A stretch of DNA of 64,000 nucleotides from contig JBNMLH010000006.1 of assembly GCA_050875145.1 (NCBI GenBank), positions 62,001-126,000 of the forward strand, given 5' to 3'. This document shows positions 32,854 to 39,679 of this stretch, piece after piece. Position 1 is the first letter of the stretch. Every line of letters begins with the position of its first letter. A program made the translations under genes and the position numbers. Below the pieces are notes generated by a model, which worked only from the letters and a program-made list of their open reading frames with translations, did no database searches and had not been told where the DNA came from. Origin of the DNA: CAG-411 sp050875145. GTDB taxonomy: Bacteria; Bacillota; Clostridia; Lachnospirales; Lachnospiraceae.

Positions 32854-33561
32854 ATGAGAGGATTTAATTATTTTTCTGGATTGTTCGGTTCTTCTGGTAA
32901 TACCGGAAATGGTTTGTCTGGTCTTTATAGTAGTTTAGGTGATTATAATACTATTAGAAGTGGATCATATAAAAAGCTATTATCTGCATACTATAACAAT
33001 GTGGATACTAAAAAAGATAGTAGCTCAAAGAAGATAAAGAAGAATACAACAAAAGTAGAGACAGAATCACAACAATATACTACGACAAAAAAATATGCAG
33101 ATAAACTGACAAAAGCAAGTGAAGCACTGGTTGGAAATAAGAAAGCAGATTTATACAAAGAAGGAAAAGAGGATGAGTTAGTAGCTGCTGTAAAGTCGTT
33201 TGCATCTTCTTATAATACATTGGTTGAAAATACGTCATCAAGTAATGCAACTTCTATTTCTGATATTGCAAGTACAATGGAGAGTAATACCAGAGCATAT
33301 TCTAAAAGTTTAGAGCAGATTGGAATTAAGGTAGGAAAAGACAATAAACTTACAGTAGACAGTGAGACTTTAAAGTCTGCTGACAAAGCAACTGTGAAAA
33401 ACCTGCTGGGAGGTACATCTTCTTTCGTAGGTTCTACTATGAGACTTTCTGCACAAGTGGGAGCCGCAGCGGTTACAGCAGAAAAGAGAATATCTACATA
33501 TAATTCATCAGGTTCATATTCATCACTTGACTTGAATAAGTATTTTGACGGATTATTTTAA
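32854..33561 (+). CDS. FliD-like (flagellar cap C-terminal region) small protein
   Basis: A 235-residue protein, Ser/Asn/Lys-rich at the N-terminus. The C-terminal half (about 105-235) resembles the end of flagellar hook-associated protein 2: VKSFASSYNTLVENTSSS, SLEQIGIKVGKDNKLTVDSETLKSADKATV with the usual gap, and LSAQVGAAAVTAEKRI. It lacks the long D2/D3 part of a true FliD (400-600 residues), so it is not the cap protein itself. AAAGGAGG precedes the ATG, and it is probably co-transcribed with the 32183 gene. No other flagellar genes lie in the window. Confidence 0.6.
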   Translation: MRGFNYFSGLFGSSGNTGNGLSGLYSSLGDYNTIRSGSYKKLLSAYYNNVDTKKDSSSKKIKKNTTKVETESQQYTTTKKYADKLTKASEALVGNKKADLYKEGKEDELVAAVKSFASSYNTLVENTSSSNATSISDIASTMESNTRAYSKSLEQIGIKVGKDNKLTVDSETLKSADKATVKNLLGGTSSFVGSTMRLSAQVGAAAVTAEKRISTYNSSGSYSSLDLNKYFDGLF

Positions 33562-33585
33562 AAAAGTAATTATAAATAGTATAAT
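33557..33585 (+). promoter_or_regulatory. Promoter upstream of the J-domain gene
   Basis: TTTAAA (33557-33562) and TATAAT (33580-33585) with a 17-bp spacer. The -35 box overlaps the stop of the previous gene. A terminator follows within the leader. Confidence 0.5.
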
Positions 33586-33607
33586 GGACAATGGACAAAG
33601 GCATCTT

Positions 33608-33656
33608 AGAGGCACGGTGCATACTGGCTTTTAAGGTGCTTCTGTTTTGTTTTTGT
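33608..33656 (+). terminator. Terminator or attenuator before the J-domain gene
   Basis: AGAGGCAC (33608-33615) pairs with GTGCTTCT (33636-33643), followed by GTTTTGTTTTT. It lies between a promoter and the downstream gene, so it either ends the flagellar-like pair or attenuates the next transcript. Confidence 0.55.
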
Positions 33657-33699
33657 GTATTTGTTTGTATGGGAAAGAAAAAAGGAGGAGGAGAAGATA

Positions 33700-34215
33700 G
33701 TGAATCGTATACGTGCATTGGCGATATTGGGGCTTACACAGATGGCTACAAAAGAGCAGATAAAAAAATCCTATCGGGAATTATGTAAAAAATTACATCC
33801 GGATGATAATCCTTCTGAGGAGGCATTAAAACAATATTTATTAGTGCAGAGTGCTTATGAATATCTTAATGCGAATGAGTTTTTCAATGAAGCTTCGATA
33901 AAACCGCACATATATGGAAATACTACTTCAAATTATGTGAGAACCGGAGAAGTAATTGGGGGATGGCAGGTTTCGCAACCTAATTATTCAGATAGACAGT
34001 ATCAGCAAGTACAACTAAAAAAATTGGAAGAAGAAAGAAAACAGAAGGAAAAAGAGGAAAAGGAACGAAAGCGAAAAATTTGGGAAGCAATGCAGAAAAG
34101 CAGAAAATTGCCATCGGAACGGGAAGCAGAAAAGTGGAAAAAAATTGAACAAAAAAGAGAAGCAGAGCGAATTGCTAAATTAATTCAGCAATTGATGAGT
34201 TTGGATGATTTATAG
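33700..34215 (+). CDS. J-domain (DnaJ-like) protein
   Basis: A 171-residue protein with an N-terminal J domain (about 1-60) including the essential HPD tripeptide in KKLHPDDNPS; J domains recruit and stimulate Hsp70. The rest is a linker followed by a highly charged Glu/Lys/Arg coiled coil (about 105-165), with no Zn-finger or substrate-binding domain, so it is a specialised co-chaperone. The GTG at 33700 is chosen because GGAGGAGGAG ends about 7 bp before it. The client is unknown. Confidence 0.82.
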   Translation: MNRIRALAILGLTQMATKEQIKKSYRELCKKLHPDDNPSEEALKQYLLVQSAYEYLNANEFFNEASIKPHIYGNTTSNYVRTGEVIGGWQVSQPNYSDRQYQQVQLKKLEEERKQKEKEEKERKRKIWEAMQKSRKLPSEREAEKWKKIEQKREAERIAKLIQQLMSLDDL

Positions 34216-34244
34216 TGGAAAATAAAGTACAGATTGTCTATAAT
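34216..34244 (+). promoter_or_regulatory. Promoter for the MarR-type regulator
   Basis: TGGAAA (34216-34221) and a perfect TATAAT (34239-34244) with a 17-bp spacer, just after the J-domain gene stop. Confidence 0.55.
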
Positions 34245-34278
34245 AGTGTTTGAGAGATAGAGTAGGAGGAAAAGATTA

Positions 34279-34713
34279 TTGAGAGAAGAAAATTTGGGAG
34301 AAGAGTTGTATAATCTTTTAGCCGAGGTGCTAAACCGAAAAGAAAATCGGATTGTGTTGGACAGCATCAGAGGAGAATATGGAGTTTTACGGTATTTAAT
34401 GTATGTGGAAGATCAAGTTAGTGCGGGAGAATTAACAACGCAGTTGCATGTAGTGCCTGGCCGCATGACGGATATATTAAATAGTTTGGAAAACAAGGGA
34501 TGTATTACAAGAAAAAAAGATGAGGAAGATTTGAGGAGACTAAAGGTTTGTATCACAGAAAAAGGACGAGAGGAAGAAAGCAAAAAAAGAAAATCCATAA
34601 AAGAAGAGTATCAGGGAATGTATGAAATACTTGGAGAAAAAGATACAGAGGAACTGATACGTTTGTTAAAGATTGTTTTGACATATCCCGGAAATGAAGA
34701 ACAAAAGAGTTGA
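34279..34713 (+). CDS. MarR-family transcriptional regulator
   Basis: A 144-residue winged-helix regulator. The DNA-binding part shows SAGELTTQLHVVPGRMTDILNSLENKGCI (helix-turn-helix, about 50-78) and the wing KKDEEDLRRLKVCITEKGRE, the standard MarR layout; flanking helices would form the dimer. Start is TTG 34279, 10 bp after AGGAGG. No efflux or resistance gene is adjacent and it is followed by a terminator, so its targets cannot be inferred from position. Confidence 0.88.
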   Translation: MREENLGEELYNLLAEVLNRKENRIVLDSIRGEYGVLRYLMYVEDQVSAGELTTQLHVVPGRMTDILNSLENKGCITRKKDEEDLRRLKVCITEKGREEESKKRKSIKEEYQGMYEILGEKDTEELIRLLKIVLTYPGNEEQKS

Positions 34714-34733
34714 TTCCTTCTTTTGTTCTTTTG
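34697..34733 (+). terminator. Intrinsic terminator overlapping the end of the MarR gene
   Basis: AAGAACAAAAG (34697-34707) pairs perfectly with CTTTTGTTCTT (34720-34730), followed by TT. The left arm lies within the last codons. Confidence 0.8.
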
Positions 34734-34861
34734 GATTCTGTGGTAAAATAGATAAGATATTGAAAGTATATGTTGACTTATGTAAATTGTATTGTCATGT
34801 AAAGAGATAAGCAAAAGAATAGAAAAAACGCTTATGAGTGTGAATATTGGGAGGAATAGCT

Positions 34862-36610
34862 ATGGCAATCAAAGGAACTGAATTATTTGTAAAAGCTCTT
34901 ATTGAAGAGGGTGTAGACACGTTGTTTGGGTATCCGGGTGGACAGGCAATTGATTTATTTGATGCATTGTATGACCAGGATAAAATTGAAGTGATTTTGC
35001 CAAGGCATGAACAGGCGTTGATTCATGCAGCGGATGGATATGCACGTTCTACAGGTAAAGTAGGCGTCTGTCTTGTAACCAGTGGACCTGGAGCAACAAA
35101 TCTTGTGACAGGAATTGCTACTGCAAATTATGACAGTGTACCATTAGTGTGTTTTACTGGACAGGTTCCGTTAAATTTAATGGGAAATGATGCATTTCAG
35201 GAAGTAGACATTGTGGGTGTTACAAGGGGCATTTGTAAATATGCGGTTACTGTACGTGATCGAGAAGAACTGCCACGAATTATCAAGGAAGCATTTTATA
35301 TTGCAAGTACAGGACGTCCGGGACCTGTTGTGGTAGATTTGCCAAAGGACATACAGCAGGAACTGGGTACAGAGGAATACCCTACGACAGTGAATATTCG
35401 AGGATATAAGCCAAATGATGCAGTACATATGCGTCAAATAAAAAAAGCAGTTCGTTTATTACATGATGCAAAGCGTCCGTTATTTTTAGTTGGTGGTGGT
35501 GTTAATATTGCACATGCCAATAGAGAGATGACGCAGTTAGTGGAAAAAACAAATGTTCCAATTATAACTACTATTATGGGAAAAGGTGCAGTATCATCGC
35601 AACATAATATGTATCTTGGGAATATTGGTATTCATGGAAGTTATGCGGCTAATCATGCGGTAACAGATTGTGATTTACTATTTTCGATAGGAACACGTTT
35701 TAACGATCGAATTACAGGTAAAACAAGTGAATTTGCAAAAAATGCTACGATTGTACATATTGACATTGATGCGGCATCTATTTCGAAAAATATTGCGGTA
35801 GATGTTCCAATTGTTGCAGATGCAAAACTTGCGATTGAAGCAATTCTTGATGTGTTAAAGAATAAGACTGTTGAGACTCCATACCAAACAGAACGGGAAG
35901 AATGGTTAAAGAAGGTATTGGATTGGAAAAGAAAATATCCAATTCGTATGAAACAGCAGGAAGGGTTGACACCAGAAAAGGTCATTCGCACAATCAATAA
36001 ACGATATAAAGATTCCATTATAGTTACTGATGTTGGACAAAATCAGTTGTGGACTACGCAGTATATTGATTTGGATGAAAATAGACAGTTGCTTACATCT
36101 GGTGGGCTTGGTACTATGGGGTATGGTTTCCCTGCTGCCATGGGAGCACAGCTTGGCAATCCAGAAAAAAAGGTAATTGCCATATCTGGAGATGGCGGTT
36201 TTCAGATGAATATTCAAGAAATGGCAACGGCTGTTGTTTTGGAGTTGCCGTTGATTTTAGTTGTTTTCAACAATGGATATTTAGGAAATGTACGTCAGTG
36301 GCAGGAGTTATACTTTAACAAGCGATATTCCAGTACATGTCTCAGATATCGCAAATCTTGTGAAAGAGATTGTATGAATCCAGACAAATCTTGTCCAAAG
36401 TATACTCCGGATTTTGTGAAACTTGCAGAGAGTTATGATGCGAAAGGTATTCGGGTCGAAAAAGAGGAAGATATTGAAAAGGCGTTTGCTTTTGCGGATG
36501 CAAATACAAAAGAGCCAACTATTATTGAATTCATTATTGATCCAAAGGCAAATGTATGGCCGATGGTACCGGCAGGAAATACCCTTGACAATATGATTAT
36601 GGATTGCTAG
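34862..36610 (+). CDS. ilvB: Acetolactate synthase large subunit
   Basis: Thiamine-diphosphate enzyme that condenses two pyruvates (or pyruvate with 2-oxobutyrate) in branched-chain amino acid synthesis. The 582-residue protein has the catalytic Glu in LPRHEQALIHAADGYARSTG, the FAD-binding middle domain, and the ThDP motif GDGGFQMNIQEMATA with NNGYLGNVRQWQE. The ATG at 34862 is 7 bp from GGGAGG. The regulatory subunit gene follows 11 bp downstream. No T-box or leucine-rich leader peptide was seen upstream, so control may be by the small subunit's valine feedback. Confidence 0.96.
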   Translation: MAIKGTELFVKALIEEGVDTLFGYPGGQAIDLFDALYDQDKIEVILPRHEQALIHAADGYARSTGKVGVCLVTSGPGATNLVTGIATANYDSVPLVCFTGQVPLNLMGNDAFQEVDIVGVTRGICKYAVTVRDREELPRIIKEAFYIASTGRPGPVVVDLPKDIQQELGTEEYPTTVNIRGYKPNDAVHMRQIKKAVRLLHDAKRPLFLVGGGVNIAHANREMTQLVEKTNVPIITTIMGKGAVSSQHNMYLGNIGIHGSYAANHAVTDCDLLFSIGTRFNDRITGKTSEFAKNATIVHIDIDAASISKNIAVDVPIVADAKLAIEAILDVLKNKTVETPYQTEREEWLKKVLDWKRKYPIRMKQQEGLTPEKVIRTINKRYKDSIIVTDVGQNQLWTTQYIDLDENRQLLTSGGLGTMGYGFPAAMGAQLGNPEKKVIAISGDGGFQMNIQEMATAVVLELPLILVVFNNGYLGNVRQWQELYFNKRYSSTCLRYRKSCERDCMNPDKSCPKYTPDFVKLAESYDAKGIRVEKEEDIEKAFAFADANTKEPTIIEFIIDPKANVWPMVPAGNTLDNMIMDC

Positions 36611-36621
36611 GAGGAAGAAAA

Positions 36622-37113
36622 ATGGAAATGAAGAAGAGATGGGTATCACTTTATGTTGAAAATCAGGTTGGTGTACTTGCTAAAATTTCCGGTCTTTTTT
36701 CCGGAAAATCATATAATATGCAGAGTTTAACGGTAGGAGAAACGGAAGATCCTACGGTTTCCAGAATGACAATTGGAATGTTGAGTGATGATGTAACCTT
36801 TGAACAAATTAAAAAACAGTTAAATCGTTGCGTAGAAGTAATTAAAGTAGTAGATTTTACTGTTGCAGAAACAAGAATGCGTGAGATTTTGTTTATTAAA
36901 GTTATTGGGTGTTCCTTGGCTGATAAGGAAGAAATTTTTCGAATTGCGCAGGTATTTAATCTAGATGTGGTAGACTACCGTGGTGGAACGTTATTAGTTG
37001 AGTGCATTAAAAGTGAAGATGACAATAACGAAGTGGTAGCATTATTCAATCGTACATTCCCAAGTCGAATTGAAGTTGTACGCGGTGGAAATGTGGCGAT
37101 TGAAAGAGCGTAA
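36622..37113 (+). CDS. ilvN: Acetolactate synthase small (regulatory) subunit
   Basis: Regulatory partner of IlvB that gives activity and branched-chain amino acid feedback. The 163-residue protein has an N-terminal ACT domain (WVSLYVENQVGVLAKISGLFSGKSYNMQSL pattern, about 6-36) and a C-terminal ALS_ss_C domain with REILFIKV and PSRIEVVRGG. AGGAGG precedes the ATG at 36622, in the intergenic 11 bp. Length equals the usual 160-170. The operon ends at a terminator near 37207. Confidence 0.95.
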   Translation: MEMKKRWVSLYVENQVGVLAKISGLFSGKSYNMQSLTVGETEDPTVSRMTIGMLSDDVTFEQIKKQLNRCVEVIKVVDFTVAETRMREILFIKVIGCSLADKEEIFRIAQVFNLDVVDYRGGTLLVECIKSEDDNNEVVALFNRTFPSRIEVVRGGNVAIERA

Positions 37114-37206
37114 CTGACATTAAAACTTAAAATTGTAAATGATAATCTGTAGCTTAAAAAGTGAAGATATAGGTAAAAATAGTGGAATGGTTTATTGGCA
37201 GGTAAT

Positions 37207-37237
37207 AAAGCGGATTGCGAATATCCGCTTTTCTTTT
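37207..37237 (+). terminator. Intrinsic terminator of ilvB-ilvN
   Basis: AAAGCGGAT pairs with ATCCGCTTT around a 7-nt loop, then TCTTTTG. It lies within the leader of the next gene, which excludes starts upstream of about 37240 for that gene. Confidence 0.82.
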
Positions 37238-37290
37238 GTTCTGAGAAAAATATGTATGGGAAACAGGTGGCACAGATAGGAGGTTGTGAG

Positions 37291-37890
37291 ATGAACGAGG
37301 ATCGACTAAAAAAACAGATGGAATTCTGTCTTGAAATTGATAAAGAAAAGCGAATTGGCAGACAAACCTATCGTTCGGACGGAGTACAGAAAGAAAATGA
37401 TGCAGAACATGCATGGCATATGGCAGTGATGACATTACTGTTAAGTGAATATGCAAATGAAAAGATTGATGTTTTGCGTACGGTTAGTATGTTACTAATT
37501 CATGACCTAGTAGAAATATATGCAGGTGACACATATGCGTATGATGAAGAAGCAAAAAAGACGCAACGGCAGCGAGAACTGAGTGCAGCGGAAAAATTAT
37601 TTTCTATTTTGCCTAAAGATCAGGGAAAGTTTCTGAGAGGTTTATGGGATGAATTTGAAGAGGGAACTACTGCGGAGGCAAAATTTGCGCATACCATGGA
37701 TAATTTTCAGCCGACTATGTTAAATGCGGCAACAGAAGGAAAAGGATGGGTAGAAAAGAAGGCGCAATTATCGAAAATTCTTGAACGAAATAAGCATACA
37801 GAAGAAGGCTCTCAAACGTTGTGGAATTATTCTTTTCACAATTTTATTATGCCTAATGTGGAAAATGGAAATATAGCGGATGATAGATAA
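37291..37890 (+). CDS. HD-domain phosphohydrolase (YfbR-like)
   Basis: A 199-residue HD-domain protein. Metal-binding residues are visible in NDAEHAWHMAVM (His), LIHDLVEIYAGDTYAYDE (HD pair) and a later Asp in HTMDNFQPTM. The pattern fits the HD_3/YfbR group, whose characterised members dephosphorylate deoxynucleoside monophosphates. The ATG at 37291 has AGGAGG 7 bp upstream; the longer frame runs through the ilvN terminator. The downstream gene encodes a NUDIX hydrolase, so a nucleotide-housekeeping pair is plausible. Confidence 0.87.
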   Translation: MNEDRLKKQMEFCLEIDKEKRIGRQTYRSDGVQKENDAEHAWHMAVMTLLLSEYANEKIDVLRTVSMLLIHDLVEIYAGDTYAYDEEAKKTQRQRELSAAEKLFSILPKDQGKFLRGLWDEFEEGTTAEAKFAHTMDNFQPTMLNAATEGKGWVEKKAQLSKILERNKHTEEGSQTLWNYSFHNFIMPNVENGNIADDR

Positions 37891-37945
37891 AAAGAATTAC
37901 TTTTATGATATTTAATGATAAATCAGATGAGAAAGGACAGAGAAG

Positions 37946-38449
37946 ATGGAAATTTGGGATATTTATGATGAAAATAAAAAGAGAACAGGGCGAACAATGA
38001 AAAGAAATGACTGGAATATGAAAGAAGGAGATTTTCATCTTACTGTTTTGGGGATTATCCAAAGAAAAGACGGAAAATTTTTGATTACCAAGAGAGTGAA
38101 AACAAAAGCCTGGGCACCAGGTTGGTGGGAAGTGTCAGGTGGAGCAGCGATGGCAGGAGAAGAATCGCAAGATGCTATTATAAGAGAAATCAGAGAAGAA
38201 ACTGGTTTGGATGTAAGCCGGGCAGAGGGCGGACTTGCCTATACTTATAAAAGAATAAATCCGGAAGAAAAAGATAACTATTTTGTAGATGTGTATCGCT
38301 TTGTTTTAGATTTTGCAGAGTCCGATATAGTATTGCAGGAGGGGGAAACAGATGGGTATCAGCTTGCTACTTTAGATGAAATACAGCAGATAGCGAAAGA
38401 TGGAAAATTTTTACATTATGATAGTATTAAAGAAGTATTTCTTGGATAA
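37946..38449 (+). CDS. NUDIX hydrolase (isopentenyl-diphosphate isomerase-like group)
   Basis: A 167-residue NUDIX protein. The Nudix box begins GGAAMAGEES and contains REIREETGLD, satisfying G-x5-E-x7-REUxEExGU with all metal-binding Glu residues. The opening MEIWDIYDENKKRTGR and the HLTVLGIIQ strand resemble the IDI-like/YfcD group. Substrate is probably a nucleotide or isoprenoid diphosphate; it cannot be fixed here. It lies 55 bp after the HD gene and 17 bp before the transpeptidase gene. Confidence 0.9.
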   Translation: MEIWDIYDENKKRTGRTMKRNDWNMKEGDFHLTVLGIIQRKDGKFLITKRVKTKAWAPGWWEVSGGAAMAGEESQDAIIREIREETGLDVSRAEGGLAYTYKRINPEEKDNYFVDVYRFVLDFAESDIVLQEGETDGYQLATLDEIQQIAKDGKFLHYDSIKEVFLG

Positions 38450-38466
38450 AAGGAAGAGGGAACAAG

Positions 38467-39669
38467 ATGAAAAACAGGAATGGTAAAATCAGATGTGTTG
38501 CTGGTGGTATGGCGTTGATATTAGGATTGCAGATTTTATCTGGTAGTACAACAAAGGTACAGCCGAAAGAGAGCGTTCAGGCTGCTTCTTTGTCAAGTGA
38601 GGAGAGAATAGATGTTGCTACAGGTCCGTCAGTAACCACAGGCGTGGCTGTAGTTACTGACGACAGTATTTTTGCAACTCCATTTCCTGATAAAGAGGAG
38701 GATGTCACTTTTAAAGCGGCGTCTTATACAATTCCATACGGATGGACAAGAAAAATTAGCTGTACAATTCCTAGTACAATGAGAAAATATACATTTGTTT
38801 ACACATCTTCTAACACAAAGGTGGCAAAAGTAGATAAAAATGGAATTGTAACGGGAGTTTCCAATGGAAAAGCGAAGATAACTGTGACAGCAAAAGAAGA
38901 TTCGAATATTAAGGCAAGTTATATTGCAGTTGTAAAAAGGGAAAAAGAAGGTTGGCATACTACATCTTCAGGAAAAAAATATTATGTTACAGAGGAAAAA
39001 GAAAGGGCGATTGGTTATTTTAAGGCAAATGGAAATTATTATTTTGCAGCAGCCAATTCCTATATTATTACCGACAAGTGGAAGTATGTTGAGATAGATA
39101 AGAGAAAATACAAATTATATTTTGGAAATGATGGAAAGCAAAAACAGAATGTTTCTGCACTAATTGGCGAACAGGAACAATACAAAATTGAAGTAAATAT
39201 TTCAAAAAACACAGTAATTGTTTATGCAAAAGATGGGAAAAAAGGTTATACAATCCCGGTTAAAGCGATGGTTTGCTCTTGTGGAATAAAGGGACATGCG
39301 ACAATTACAGGTTCTTATTCAAAGCTTCGTAAAGCTGGAAAATGGCATCCGTTGTATTATGGAACTTATGGAAAATATTGTACAAGAATTTCAGGACCAT
39401 ATCTATTTCATTCTGTTGTTTATAAAAAATATGGTGATAGCTACTCGTTAAATGCAGATGAATTTTTAAAGTTGGGTGAGCCTGCGTCTCATGGTTGTAT
39501 ACGTTTGCAGGTAAAAGATGCAAAATGGATATATAATCGTTCCAATAAATGTAGTGTAACTTTGTATAAAGGAAAAGAACAGTTGCCTTTAAAGAAACCA
39601 AAAGCAGCAAAGCCGATTACTTTAAAGGGAAATAAGGCGTATGATCCGACTGACGCAGATGTGAAATAA
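38467..39669 (+). CDS. Secreted L,D-transpeptidase with Big_2 domain
   Basis: Cell-wall enzyme of 400 residues. It has a signal peptide (1-36, ending QAAS), a Ser/Thr-rich linker, one Ig-like Big_2 domain (about 75-158: YTSSNTKVAKVDKNGIVTG then GKAKITVTA), a short SH3b-like or wall-binding stretch, and a YkuD catalytic domain (about 230-375) with the active-site signature SHGCIRL, His342 and Cys344, and a preceding FHSVVY His. Such enzymes form 3-3 peptidoglycan crosslinks or attach proteins to the wall. The Big_2 module is related to those in the proteins at 5204 and 42435. Confidence 0.92.
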   Translation: MKNRNGKIRCVAGGMALILGLQILSGSTTKVQPKESVQAASLSSEERIDVATGPSVTTGVAVVTDDSIFATPFPDKEEDVTFKAASYTIPYGWTRKISCTIPSTMRKYTFVYTSSNTKVAKVDKNGIVTGVSNGKAKITVTAKEDSNIKASYIAVVKREKEGWHTTSSGKKYYVTEEKERAIGYFKANGNYYFAAANSYIITDKWKYVEIDKRKYKLYFGNDGKQKQNVSALIGEQEQYKIEVNISKNTVIVYAKDGKKGYTIPVKAMVCSCGIKGHATITGSYSKLRKAGKWHPLYYGTYGKYCTRISGPYLFHSVVYKKYGDSYSLNADEFLKLGEPASHGCIRLQVKDAKWIYNRSNKCSVTLYKGKEQLPLKKPKAAKPITLKGNKAYDPTDADVK

Positions 39670-39679
39670 GGGGAAATAT

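Noticed and set aside
33591..33788. A 65-codon frame overlapping the start of the J-domain gene
   Set aside because: It conflicts with the J-domain frame, which has the strong ribosome-binding site and the HPD motif, and it runs through the terminator hairpin.
34714..34861. A T-box or leucine-rich leader before ilvB
   Set aside because: No T-box sequence, antiterminator or leader peptide was found in the 148 bp; only the MarR-gene terminator and AT-rich DNA are present.
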